From positions 806,001 to 870,000 of the forward strand of contig OU862920.1 in assembly GCA_917880885.1 (NCBI GenBank): DNA of 64,000 nt, read 5' to 3'. The DNA comes from Limnephilus marmoratus. Its lineage: Eukaryota; Arthropoda; Insecta; Trichoptera; Limnephilidae. Positions 30,127 to 40,869 of the stretch are shown here, in pieces (within the stretch, counting starts at the first letter, position 1; each line of letters begins with the position of its first letter). A program made the position numbers and the translations under genes. The notes under the pieces were generated by a model. It had not been told where the DNA came from, did no database searches, and saw only the letters and a program-made list of their open reading frames with translations.

Positions 30127-31194
30127 AATTTCCAGAACACACATTAATAATACCTCAAGTTTTATCACAATTCACTGTAATATAATTGTCGTCGATGTAT
30201 TGCGTTTTAAGGCAATATTTAAAGTTATTGTAGTCAGCGCATTATAGTATTTTTTTAATGATGACAACAATAATGATAATGAAATATATCATAAAATAGT
30301 TCCACTATCGCTTTTCCACTTCATTTACGCGGGCTGTGCCACGGGGCGCCATCTTATTTTTGTACGAGTTAAACAAGACAAACTCAAATCAAAATAACGA
30401 GGGTATCAATGACCCGCGTTACTCTCACCAGAGTACTGCAATGTTCATATTAAGTAATTGTCACTATAAAATACAATACAAATATTGCATGATATAGTCA
30501 GTCGTATAATAAAATGTGAAGTGTGGTTATCGCATTCGGTTAATTACTCCGAAGCAATTGTGATGTAATGTATGCACTGTCCCGAAAGCGTCCTTTCGAA
30601 AACAGCGCGATGAGTGTAAGTATGTGTGGAAGGGTGTAGTGTCAATTTCATATCTTATTTTCACAATACGTTGATTTGTCCGGTTCCTACGAAACCATTT
30701 AAATGATTAATCAATCAAAACATGATTCACGTCCGTCGCTTAGCGCGAAACTCTACTCACACAAATAAATTTTAAAATTATTTGAAGAAATAATTTTCCA
30801 CTTGGATTCCAACTTGATTTTCTTTGGAGAATTTTCTAATTGGTATGGGCCAACATTCTAGTTGAATTCCATCTTGCTCCTCTTGTATCAACTTATCAAA
30901 TACCTGTAAATTAGTTCGCTCCTTATCCTCATTATTTCAAATAATAACTTTAATTTCAATTAACATCTATTGATTTCTATGCAATCAATCTACACCGTTA
31001 GTTGAATAAATCTAGGCACTTGTTCTATCGTGAGCTTAAAATCTCAAAATCCAACGTAATAGGTAATCGAACCCACATCTATTCTCTGTAAAATAATTAA
31101 TTAATAGTAATACCTATACATTAATATTAACAGATACCGATTATATTCATCTATAAAAAAAAATAGCTATCGTACTTCCGTTTTCATAGACTTC

Positions 31195-31445
31195 GTTGTC
31201 GTATCAATTTGAGGTTGCGGGCATGGGTATCGCTGCCGCTGAACTATCTATTGTATAACCAGCGCCTCAGTTATAAATAATCCTCTTAAAGGATTCGCCA
31301 TGTTTGGTATCGCTTTATTCGCTACAAGTGCTGTCACTCCTGGATACTGACCACCATATTTCTATCCGCCCCTCATACCTCTTTCCTTCCTCTCCTTCCT
31401 TTCCTTAAAGGGCCCTCCACACAGCATCCCCTAAGATGTCATAGT
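31195..31445 (+). repeat. SINE-like repeat fragment
   Basis: It shares TTGCGGGCATGGGTATCGCT, CTCCTTCCTTTCCTTAAAGG and CCACACAGCATCCCCTAAGA with the family copies at 3238 and 26596. Head and tail are incomplete. Confidence 0.55.
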
Positions 31446-31499
31446 CACAAACATATTTTTCTAATCGTTAATAGGTTTCTACCCTTCGATAGAGAGATC

Positions 31500-31590
31500 G
31501 GCGTGGTTACGGAGATATATGATTTCGCAAGGAATCGAACCCGCGACTGAATTTTAAAGTAATGTGATTACGTCGGAGTGCGTTGCATTA
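31500..31590 (-). repeat. tRNA-related SINE fragment
   Basis: On the minus strand a perfect B box GGTTCGATTCC is at 31531-31541, preceded by TCGCG and followed by TTGCGAAATCA. The A-box side (AATGCAACGCACTCCGACGT, up to about 31590) is incomplete and the cloverleaf does not close, so it is a SINE head rather than a tRNA gene. Confidence 0.45.
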
Positions 31591-32739
31591 TTATTATTCC
31601 AGATTCGAACTGATAGGTATTTATATCCTATAAGGAAGGCAGTATCATTGAACACTACAAATTATATCTCACTGGTAAATCACGAGAATTGAACTCGATT
31701 AAATTTTTATTGCTGTCATTATTTTAACTGTTAAAAATCTGTTTTTAAATAGGTAAATATTATTTTACCACTCGAAACCATCAGTTTGTTTCGGAGCAAC
31801 CTACATGGGCTCACCCAACCTACTAAACAGCAATTAGATATTATTTGTTCACGTGGTTTTTCAACAAAAATGGCGCTAAAACACGATCCAAACACAATCT
31901 CAGATTAATTTCTCCCAGAATCAATCAGCTCATATCAAAAACGACCGGATGGTACGTTAATTTCTCCTTCAAACTAACTCTGCTGTTCTAAAAATTATCG
32001 CATCTATCTGCCACTATTTCATAAAGGAAGGGAAGGTAATATCGTTAAATACCTACTAAAAATATCTCCACGCTGCACAAACAAAGGTGCCTGCTTTCCC
32101 ATATTTCAAATAAATGTGTATCCTCTGCAAATAAAGGAACATGCCCAAAAGTGCATTTGTCAGGACAATCCTGGTAGACAATAAAGCTATTGTCTTCGAA
32201 GGAGCCCAAAATAAACATTGTCCATCGGCCGACTCGTCAAGAAATATTTTAACGAAACTTAATCTATTGTCATCCGTCAACCCTCGCCATAAATCGACCC
32301 TAGGAAAATACCTGCTTCCGACCGTTTACCGCGGTTGACGGCCTTTTGTAGAATTTTTAACTCGAACGTCTTGATATTATTCAAAATGTGTTTAAAATAT
32401 ATTTAAACATGTCGATCAAATTTAAATCTTTGGTCACACAATTTATTGGCGTATGCGAGCTGCATTTACTAAAGGAAAATTTGTTAAAGAACTAACTGAC
32501 AAATAACCACCACGCCGTTTTTTTTGCAGAAGTTCACAATATCCAGTCATCAAATATGTCCAAAGCCATTTCAAGCATATTTAAACTTTAGGTTATTTAA
32601 AACCAAAATAAATGACGTTCAAATAAATGACGTCGCATCAAAGCCAAGTCAATAATATTATTTCACTCCCAAATTGCTGACTAAAATACCTTAGACCTTA
32701 AATAGCTTAGGTATTATCTAATTCTGAGGTTTCAGTAAC

Positions 32740-33105
32740 CATTTTGTTTCAAAAATCGCGTAAAACAAAACGAAGCTTTTCAACATACGGCGCGTGTGAT
32801 TTATTTAACGGTCAAAACACGTGCTGGTTTTTAAATTCGGAGTTGTGGCCGACAAGATGGCGGCGTTCGAAAATACGCGTGAACTTTTTTGAAAATAGTC
32901 CTCGAACACTTGTGAGATGCTGGCTTTGCTTTATTGGCGTTTGAAAACACGTGGATTAAAAATGAACGCTAACCGTTCAAAATGTCTCTCTTTCAAAAAA
33001 CGGCGCGTTTTACAAATGCGAGCTGTTTTCAGAATGGCGGCATTTGAAAAATGTGTAGACGCGGCCTCCAAGATAACGGCATTTAAAACGCGGGGGTTTT
33101 AACAC
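32740..33105. repeat. Degenerate repeat of GCG/TTTGAAAA blocks
   Basis: Recurrent pieces such as GATGGCGGCGTTCGAAAATA, AATGGCGGCATTTGAAAAAT, GATAACGGCATTTAAAACGC and GGCGTTTGAAAACACG at irregular spacing. The short open frames on the plus strand (32744-33102) come from this repetition. Confidence 0.45.
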
Positions 33106-33269
33106 AATTCAAAATCACTTATTTACCTTTATGTTTAAATGGGAAAAAATGATTATTATATACATACATATTTTATAGTACATACATCACGAAAAACAGC
33201 GTGGAGTTATAAAAAAAAATCAAAGAAAGCGACAACCATAATGAACCAAATCTAGCCCCAAGTTGGAAA

Positions 33270-33991
33270 GTTACAAAACCACGTGCTCGACCCGCCTGAT
33301 TACGAAGTTATAACAAATTAATAATCACAATGATTAGGACACAACAAGAATGGTTCCATTTAAATACTTACAAAAACCAAATTATAATACAAAACCTCCG
33401 GCTAGCTTCTTCAGGGGAAATTATGTTCTCAGTTCGTTCAGATTTGAATTCAAAACGACTGTCGCTTTATTATTAGGATAATTATAGATAGGGTTTTTAA
33501 TAAATGAGAAGATCTCTTGTCGCTTTTAAATAATTGGTGAATTTATTAATGACTCGACGCTTCTAGGAAAAGCTTTTAATCTCTTTGTGAACTCAAGGTT
33601 AATGATTCTAAAATATAACGTAAGGGAGGAATAGAAAACACAAAAATAAATAAGATTACGTACGTTACAATGTCACGGGCAGCATCGGGCAGAGGATCTC
33701 GTCCGGAACACACCACTGAGTTGATTTAAATATCAAATTTAACTACAGTTTAAATTACGTGTCCCAACCAAATGTTGGAACCAAAAAAGCACAGTTAAAA
33801 CCAGAAGAAGAAGCGCTTGGGCTCTCGACGCCGTCCCAGGGTTTTCGGGCCCCTCCCCCACCGAAAATCGGGCCAATCAAAACTTTTAGACAATGTTGCC
33901 AACTTTTGAAAACTAATATTAAATATTTAGTACTTGACGACGGAAATATTTAGGGGTAGGAAGTTATAATTCAAGAAAGTACTTCATAACA
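33270..33991. repeat. Right long terminal repeat (candidate)
   Basis: The second copy of the direct repeat, with one internal deletion and a few substitutions relative to the left copy. The base before GTTAC is A rather than T, so the TG start is lost on this side. The 64-codon frame at 33759-33953 is the matching shadow. Confidence 0.6.
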
Positions 33992-34215
33992 AATATTTGT
34001 AAAGTGATTCTTCATATGTTGTGTCTGTATGTTGCTTCTGTTTGAAATGTTTTATTGAAATGTTTTGTAAAATTTTTCTTCATATATTGTTTCTGCATAT
34101 TGGGTGGGGTTGGGTTTAACTTTTCAAAAGTACCAATTGGCGATCCCTTAATGAGTTTTGATAACTCATGGGAATGCAACTTCGTTGTATGTTTTATTTA
34201 AAAAATAAAAAAATA
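33992..34215 (+). repeat. LINE 3' end fragment
   Basis: It carries the hairpin ATGAGTTTTGATAACTCAT (34151-34169), then GGGAATGCAAC and a tail TAAAAAATAAAAAAATAAAA. This matches the 3' UTR layout of the LINE at 18.6-23.3 kb at structural level with low sequence identity. Confidence 0.5.
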
Positions 34216-34984
34216 AAATCTACATCACAAAACCTGATCGATTCAATTTTATTTTTACTTTTCTCGGAAACTATAAGTTTATCTCGTTTACTTTTTAATT
34301 TTCTCTAAAACGAGATCTCAAATGGAAAAATATGTTATTCTATAAAATCGTCTCCAAATGTTATATAGATTAACCAGTTTCCCACTTGCAAAATTAGTTG
34401 CCGGACACCTTGTATAAAGGGTGTGAATGAACATACTTGAATTGTTTTTATCAGAGATTCCTGATATCATTAGTGGTAAATAAGCAAACGAAATTTTGAT
34501 TTACGATGACATTCTTAATTTTTCTTAGTTAAAAACATATGGCTTGGTGAGGGTTTGTCCGTAACCAGTGACGACATGTGAAAAAAGGACATTGAAAAAA
34601 TCACCGAATATCAAAATATATTCCAAACAATGTCAGGAATCACTGCTTAAAATACGTCAGGTACGTCCCTTAACATCTGATTGTGTGTGGGATACAAGTA
34701 TGTACACACATTCATTTTTGTTATACGCTCTCTAGATCACCCTGGAGGAAGTTTGATATTTCTTCAGCTGTGTTTAGTAAAGCATGCAGCAATCAATCTA
34801 TTATGCAAATGGATTTTTTTAAATAAAACTCATAGTCAATAAATACATATAAAAGTATGGTTTGTTGTATTCGTCGCTTTCAACAGGACACTCCGACGAA
34901 ATTGCTACTCGGTGGTTTATAAGCCAAACGGTTCATCAGAAAAATAAAATAAAAATATATTTAGAAACTAGACATATAGGTTGA
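34216..34984. other. Unassigned stretch
   Basis: No gene, RNA or repeat family is recognised here. Confidence 0.4.
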
Positions 34985-35410
34985 TGGCACCACCAAGTAG
35001 GGGAATTTAGATTTTTTTAAAAGAAAGAAAAAAATAGCGAACCAGCGAATTTTATTTCCGGCTGTCTTGGAAAATTTTCATCGTTCACAAAAATAAACAG
35101 AAGGGTGCCATTTATAAAAAAATCCCTACGTGGTGCCATAGAGAAGGAATTTTCAAACAGTTCAAGATATGGGGCATGCAAATCGGATGTACAATTTTTT
35201 TTAATAAGCTGTCAATCTGGTTGAAAAAGGTAGTTTCGATAAAAACGTGTTCAAAGTTTTGCTGAAGGATAATTCAACATAGAAACTTTCAATTGATTTC
35301 ACATAAAATGTTGTATCTGCGTCAATTTTACGTATTTCTTTAAAACATTTGGTGAGAGCATTTTTAACAAAAGCATCTTTCAGAAAATGAAATTAAAAAA
35401 GTTATAAAAA
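34985..35410. repeat. Fragment related to the hAT-like element at 40155
   Basis: Shared blocks include GGCATGCAAATCGGATGTAC, GTTTTGCTGAAGGATAATT and TTTGGTGAGAGCATTTTTAA. At 40-42.5 kb the same order is broken between the last two blocks by an insertion, so this copy serves as the uninterrupted reference. Confidence 0.55.
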
Positions 35411-35689
35411 TTTTTTTTCCACAGTTAGTTTTACATTATTTATTTTAGTGCTACTGATAACAAGTTTTACCTTTCATGTTTGTTCATTTTTTAAACTTAT
35501 ACAGAACGTGAAAATTAACTCAAAATATTTGATGAATCGGTCAAATTTTTTGAAAAAACCCATCCTTAATTTTTACAAAACGGTACCATCTTTTTTTCAA
35601 ATTGAACAAAGAATAATTTTGTATTTGCCTCCAAACGACCATGGCAATAATAATCTAACAGTCTTGCTAACAACGTCCTGAATATTTTC

Positions 35690-37075
35690 TTCAATTGATA
35701 AACGACCGTGTATGTGAAAACTTAACTAATTAGAAACTGACAAAATAGTTCATGGAAATATATACTCGTTTACTTTGCTTATCTTTCCATTTCGGAAATT
35801 TTTCAAGGTACCTACGTATATAAAATTTTATATACAAAAATCTCGTGCCACGGTGTTTGTGGTCGCACCCCTCCGAAACGGCTTGACAGATTTTTACGAA
35901 ATTTATATGTATATTTGGCAGGTATGAGAATAGGTTTTAAAGTATATTTCATTCCGCTAGGTAATTAGAGTGTCCCTATCCAGATTTTTTTTTATTTTTT
36001 AGCATAAAAAAAACTTATAACCCCAAATTTTAACTCTCCTACCCCCACCCTCCCATTTTTTAATCGCGATTTTAGTATTTTTGTATGAACAAATTTAACC
36101 GTGTTTCGAATTTCAAACACAATGAAATTATTTATGTTGTTGAATGACAGATGGCGCTACACCCGCCTCATCGAACTTTCATCCACACATGCGCAAGACA
36201 TTCACAAGAAGCGTCGGTTCATTTTGATATTTCATTCTGCACATGTTCTCGCGTGGGCAAACCATCGAGCTTATTTGTGTTGGCTAAAGACGGACTGGCA
36301 AAAAATATCGTACATTCAATTGCTCTTCGAAATTCATATTGATCTTCTTTATTTAATTTTCCTACTTTATTAGGTGTTTTTTTTTGTTTTTTATCGGTGG
36401 TCATCGTCTACAGCACTCCATTCTTCTTTCTGTCATAGATCCCATCCCCACACACTTACAATAAATACGTAAGGTATTTTTTATTTTATTTTACCAACAC
36501 ATTCAATAGAAATAATTTATATGGCAGTACAACGTTTGTTGTGTCAGCTAGTGTTCTATATATTTCAAACGTTTGTCGTGAAAACAAATATCATTTTAGA
36601 CAATAAATAAAATTACCTTCACAATTTTTATTTTTGAAATATACCTTAGCTATCATAAATTGCCATAATTTAAGCTTCAAACACCAAAAAAGCTTACCAC
36701 AAACATTTATAACCAAAATGTACAAAAATTAAAAAAAAAAACATGCAAAATTCATAAAACACAGTCCTCTTATACAAAACTGTCACCTTACTTTTTTCTC
36801 GTTCATACAATAAAATAATTTGAAGATTGTTTTTAATTCCAAAAATGAACAATAATAAATGTCATTTTAACGCATTCCTTGCACATCAAACCGCCATAAA
36901 GTGTCTAGCATGATGATCCAAAAATTCCTAAATTGTGTACTATCAAAGCAATGAATAAAGAAAAATATTGAAAAATTAAAAAATCTTAATTCGTTAATTT
37001 CTCTGATACGTTTATCAACACATGTAGGTATAGGACATTTGTGTTATAAAAAATCACTTTCCAAAAATGCTTAAA
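35690..37075 (+). mobile_element. Old copy of the 12151-type Helitron-like element
   Basis: Blocks at 35697-35770 correspond to about 12560-12640, and 36555-37070 to about 12705-13180 (e.g. GAAAACAAATAYCATTT, ACTGTCACCTTACTTTTTTC, TCTGATACGTTTATCAACAC). The copy is split by a younger CTAG-ended element at 35829-36551. Confidence 0.5.
35829..36551 (+). mobile_element. CTAG-ended Helitron-like insertion
   Basis: The 5' part reads TACAAAAATCTCGTGCCACG and GTGTTTGTGGTCGCACCCCT, a well-known insect repeat beginning. The 3' end reads ACAACGTTTGTTGTGTCAG then CTAG (36548-36551) followed by T. The right flank TGTTCTATATATTTC matches TGTTCTATGTATTTC in the related uninterrupted element at about 12718, which fixes the right boundary. 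The open frames at 36101-36373 have no recognisable domain. Confidence 0.6.
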
Positions 37076-37129
37076 GATTTAGAACCATAATATTCAATTG
37101 AGATTGATATACCGGTATAAAAAAGATCG

Positions 37130-37600
37130 TTACATATTTGCACAAAACAAACAACGATAGAGAAAAACAGCTGCTCATCGATAACTTTGAAATCTTCGGT
37201 CTCACTGAAAAGCAAGACGAAAACCTAGTTTCCAGTCTGATTAAAGTTGCCTCAAATGTCGGACAAATCATTAAGGAAGAGGACATTGAATTCATCACTA
37301 GAGCCAAACCGCCCGCGCCGTCACTCTCAAGAGGGAATATAATAGCAGCAGCTCCCCGCCCTCGGACGGTGGTGGCTAAATTTGTCAACAAAAAGAAGAA
37401 AGATGAACTGCTGGCGGCCATTAAAAAGAAGAAGCTGGTCGACTGTAAGAGCCTAAGAATTGCAGTAGGTAAACTTTACATAAATTATCACATCACCAGA
37501 AAAATCAAATCACTGTTCAGGTCAGCTGAAGACTTCAAAAATTTAAACAATTATGATTTTTTATGGGTGCGAAACTCAAACTCTTTTAGCGTGACATTTC
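37130..37600 (+). pseudogene. LINE ORF1-like / FP25K-type domain fragment
   Basis: The frame contains LLIDNFEIFGLTEKQDENLV, then IKEEDIEFITRAKPP, PRPRTVVAKFVNKKKKDELL, LAAIKKKKLVDCKSL and a closing NYDFLWVRN. This is the pattern of the C-terminal RNA-binding domain in many insect LINE ORF1 proteins, shared with the FP25K-type fold. The N-terminal coiled coil and an ATG are missing (the frame opens at a TTG at 37138), and after WVRN the conserved ending is replaced by unrelated sequence. It is therefore a fragment, not a working gene. A cellular origin cannot be excluded. Confidence 0.55.
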
Positions 37601-37961
37601 ACTGTTTTATGATAGAACATTCGAGTGTGGCTCCTCACTCCCCACGTACTTTCTAACGGCGCCGTCATACATGAAGTCCCTGTGAGTTTTCCGTTTTGCA
37701 TAAGTGAAAGCTTTTCACTCTACCTTGAAGAGGGATTTGCCGTTTACACCACGCTGGGCCGACGATGCCTTTTTCCAAAATTATAGAATTCAATAATAGA
37801 TATTGAAAAAATATAATCAGAGTGTGCAATTCACACGCGGTAGAAGTGAAACTAGATAGTCACTAGATGTCGCTTTCTTTTCATCTGTTTATTTTAATGT
37901 GGTTTGAAGAGTGGATATTGATTTCACAAAAATAAAAATGTTTATTTTTTTGGAGGTCGTA

Positions 37962-38037
37962 GGATTAGAACCTCCGTTCGCTGGATGTATGTCTCTCTGG
38001 CCGCTGAGACTTCTCAAGCGCCTTACCCGCTGTGCTA
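37962..38037 (-). repeat. tRNA-derived sequence with A and B boxes
   Basis: On the minus strand TAGCACAGCGGG (38037-38026) is a strong A box and GGTTCTAATCC (37972-37962) a good B box, spaced as in a class II tRNA. The T arm pairs at four of five positions. The acceptor arms GCACAA and GACCTCC do not pair, so this is a SINE head or dead tRNA rather than a functional gene. Confidence 0.55.
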
Positions 38038-38504
38038 TTGTGCTGTGATTTTACCACATCATATTAGAACCGACGACCCGTCAAATACCACGTTTTAGTG
38101 ACGCACTTCGTTTCATCCGAATTTCAAATCACTAAGGGGCTAAAGAAGTTTCACTTCAAAAATCTTGACGCTTTTGACGGTGTAGCAAAAGCTAAATGTT
38201 TTAAAGTGTACTAGGCCACGAGATGTGAAAAATACTTGGAAAAAGCTTCCATCCCCATAGTTTATTGCACTTTATTCAAGGTGAATCCCATAAAAGCTTT
38301 TTTACACATCACACATCACTTGTTTTACGGGAATTTTAATGGAAGCTGCTCTGAGGAACAAGCTTCATTGATCCCTTCGGCATCGGTGCACAGTCGCAAA
38401 ATACGACATACGGGCAACATATGAGAACGGGTCATTTCTACGACCTGTTCTTGAGTTCAACAACTCGTCTGTAAAAACTTACCGTGATTTGTACTTCATC
38501 TCTC

Positions 38505-38605
38505 TTAGACCCTTAAAGACCCAGATTGACTCCTTCCTTTTCTAATAAAGATCTTCCCCACAGTATCCCCAAAGAAAACATAACCACTGAGGGAAATCAA
38601 TCCCG
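38505..38605 (+). repeat. Short SINE-like fragment
   Basis: It contains CTCCTTCCTTTTCTAATAAA, CACAGTATCCCCAAAGA and ACTGAGGGAAATCAATCC, corresponding to the 3' part of the 3238 family. Confidence 0.5.
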
Positions 38606-39018
38606 TTTATTTATTGTTTGGCTACTATGCCGAATTGCCCTTCATCCTTTCATCATATAGATTTTGTGGTGAAGTATGAGTGGGTGTTGCACATTCCTAA
38701 AGGTAAAGCCACACTAAGCCCACGCAACGCCACGCCACGTGGGTAGACGTCACCATTTCCATATCTGGACTGCTTACCATCCACACATTTTCTATGGAAA
38801 CGGGTGCTTTAGAATCAAACTAGCTCCACGCAACGCAAACCGACGCCCCCTACGCGACGTTGATCTGCCACAGTCAGATCGGCGTGGGCCATGTGGAAGG
38901 TGGAGGGGGTATGGTCACGCCTACTACGAGATGATTTTACATCTTTTTGGTGTTATCTGAGCATCTAACGTTGTTTCGCTATATCTACGGTTGTTTTTTT
39001 GACAGATATTATTAAAAA

Positions 39019-39140
39019 ATGGATGACGAACAGTTTATTGAAGCTTTTAGACGGCACGAAGTTATTTATAAAATCAAATTATAGGATTATAGAGATTCTG
39101 CATACGCAGTGCAACTTAGGAAGAAATTTCAGCCATTCAT
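39019..39140 (+). pseudogene. MADF-domain protein fragment of a Harbinger element
   Basis: Starting at the ATG, the first 21 codons read MDDEQFIEAFRRHEVIYKIK plus L, then a TAG at 39082, then DYRDSAYAVQLRKKFQ in the same frame. This matches the start of MADF/Myb-SANT DNA-binding domains (LIxxVxxxxxLYDxxxxDYRD...), which accompany PIF/Harbinger transposases and help them bind DNA. The in-frame stop and loss of the rest make it a pseudogene. It points towards the transposase fragment on the opposite strand. Confidence 0.55.
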
Positions 39141-39176
39141 GGCATGATTTTCAATATTATACCCCTGTAATGAATG

Positions 39177-39475
39177 TCAATCAAACTTTAGACACACTGC
39201 CAGTCTTTCTCTGGTCCCAATTGACTTTCGAAGACGTGTGTTTTCTTTTTTTATGTCATATTCAATTATGCTGTGAAGCTCTTCAAATACCACTTTACTC
39301 ATACGGAAGTACATGAAGAATCGTCCGTCATCACATTCTAGTTCCTTTACTAAAGTATGGAACTCTCCAAACATTTGTCTTTGTTTGTTAATGTTGTGGA
39401 CCCAAATACTTCTAACTTTTTTTCTTTTTACGAGAATATTGATTTAACAATAATAATCGTAGCAAATCATCTTCA
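39177..39475 (-). pseudogene. PIF/Harbinger transposase, N-terminal fragment
   Basis: Reading the minus strand gives FEDDLLRLLLLNQYSRKKKK, a frameshift in the A-rich codons near 39420, then SIWVHNINKQRQMFGEFHTL, ERFF-like GRFFMYFRMS, VVFEELHSIIEYDIKKENT and LRKSIGTRERLAVCLKF before a stop. The order WVHxIN...GEFH, FRMS...FEEL and TRxRKxIxxxERLAVxLxF is the N-terminal half of HARBI1/PIF-type transposases. The DDE catalytic domain is absent. The fragment is inactive through frameshift and deletion. Confidence 0.75.
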
Positions 39476-40432
39476 AATTCACTTTCAAGATATGGCAAAG
39501 CTGTCATCTGCTAAGAGAATCACATAAACATAACCTAAAAAATAAATGTCAAATGTGTCAAATCAAACGCGCCTGCGCACAACCAGAGACCCCTTGTCAC
39601 GTGGTCACAGCGACGCGTACGTACGTCTGGCCAGTGTGAACGGTACAGGAACGTTGCGTGGCGTTGCGTCTGCTCAGTATGATCCTTGCTTTAATGACAC
39701 GCTACAACACAATGCACACATCTGTCCTGATTTAAAATGCAAGGCTGTCCGAAACCTTAGCTAAAATAGGATAAAGCGCAACATGTCTATTAACTCGATG
39801 AAACGAAAAAGCGACACTAAAATAAGATAAACACATACATGTGCAAGATGTAGTCTGTGAGAAAATGATATAGAATAATCGGTCTCCTCTTTTATGTGGT
39901 GTTTCGTAGCCTCCCCACTCTTGTCTACTTTTGTTTAGAAGGTTTCACTTCTACCGCGTGAGAACTGCACACAAGTATTTTTTTTATTTCTATTCTCGTA
40001 CACATAGTTTACATAGATAATAAGTAGGTACCAGTAAAAAAAAGATGTTAACAATCAATAGTTTTTGATATGAAACTTCTTTAGCACCGTTAAGATTTGA
40101 AACTCTGTGAAACGGAAACGACACTAAAAAGAGACAAACACATACATCCATAGGCAGTGGCGGACTAAGCCCGTCAGAGGCCCGAGGCGGCAAAGCTGAA
40201 TGAGCCAGCCAAATATTGTTAGGAAATTCATAAAATTGACGGAGATACATCATCATATATGAAACCTTTTTTAACAGTTTGTATGTTGAATAATAAATAT
40301 CCTTCAGCAAAACATTGAACGCGTTTTTCTCGTCTTTCAACGTTGTTAACAACGTATTAGAAAAACTATATTTTAACTATCCGTTTTGAATTCGCTACGT
40401 CTTAAACTGTTCGAAAATCTAGTCACTATGGC

Positions 40433-40561
40433 TAGGGCCGTATTATCCGTAAGGCAGTTTCGGCAACTGCTTAGGGGGCCGCATCGGCTAGGGGCCCCTT
40501 TGGTAAAGGAACCCCGAGACCTGCATTTCCTAGGGGCCCCGAAAAGTTTAATCTAGCCCTG
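40433..40561. mobile_element. 129-bp hAT-like miniature element
   Basis: The ends are TAGGGCCGTATTA and, on the other strand, CAGGGCTAGATTA. The flanks ACTATGGC (40425-40432) and ACTATGAC (40562-40569) match at 7 of 8. The interior GCAACTGCTTAGGGGGCCGC is reminiscent of common hAT miniature elements. Confidence 0.55.
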
Positions 40562-40869
40562 ACTATGACACCACGTAGGGATTTTTTCACAAAACGGCCC
40601 CCTTCTATTTTTTTTTTTTTATAAACGATGAAAATTTTTCATAAAAATATCGAAAACAAAATTCGCTGGTTCGTCATTTTTTTTCTTTTTTTTAGATTTT
40701 TTTTCCTGAATGGTGCCATATGCTGGATTTTCGAGCAGTTTAAGAATTGGTGCATGCAAATCGGATGTACAGTTTGTTTAATATGTTGTCAACCAGGTTG
40801 AAAAACGTGTTAAAAAAGTTTCGAGAAAAACGCATTCAAAGTTTTGCTGAAGGATAATTAAAAAAACAC

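Larger units (their letters stand above)
28493..33991. mobile_element. LTR-element-like structure with non-coding interior
   Basis: Two direct repeats of about 770 and 720 bp bound a 4-kb interior. The left repeat begins TGTTACAAAACC and the right one ends TTCATAACA, giving TG...CA ends. The flanks repeat AATA(T) (28489-28493 and 33992-33996), a 4-5-bp target duplication. The interior has no gag, protease, RT or integrase frame, and no convincing primer-binding site or polypurine tract was found. It contains a 29-bp minisatellite, a SINE copy and a tRNA-like piece. It is best read as a large non-autonomous LTR derivative. Confidence 0.55.
38702..39656. mobile_element. PIF/Harbinger transposon remnant, internally deleted
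   Basis: The left part reads AAGCCACACTAAGCCCACGC and the right part, reverse-complemented, CGTTCACACTGGCCAGACG, a weak terminal inverted repeat. Inside are the beginnings of both expected genes facing each other, a MADF/Myb-like protein (plus strand, 39019) and a transposase (minus strand, 39475-39177). The middle of both genes is missing, so the element lost its interior and cannot move alone. GCGTTGCGTGGCGTTGCG and its complement lie near both ends. Confidence 0.6.
37822..39971. mobile_element. DNA-transposon-like element bounded by about 31-bp inverted repeats
   Basis: The left end carries GTGTGCAATTCACACGCGG then TAGAAGTGAAAC. The right end, reverse-complemented, reads GTGTGCAGTTCTCACGCGG then TAGAAGTGAAAC, about 29 of 31 matching. 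No clear target duplication was seen. The interior holds a tRNA-like sequence, a SINE piece and a Harbinger remnant, presumably later insertions. A third copy of one terminus is at about 42747-42775. The superfamily is not assigned. Confidence 0.5.

Noticed and set aside
36101..36373. 90-codon plus-strand open frame
   Set aside because: Lies within the CTAG-ended repeat, has no domain, and overlapping frames are equally open.
37962..38037. Functional tRNA gene on the minus strand
   Set aside because: Internal promoter boxes fit, yet the acceptor arms do not pair.
38999..39316. 105-codon plus-strand frame over the Harbinger remnant
   Set aside because: The frame is shifted relative to the MADF-like reading from the ATG at 39019 and overlaps the antisense of the transposase.
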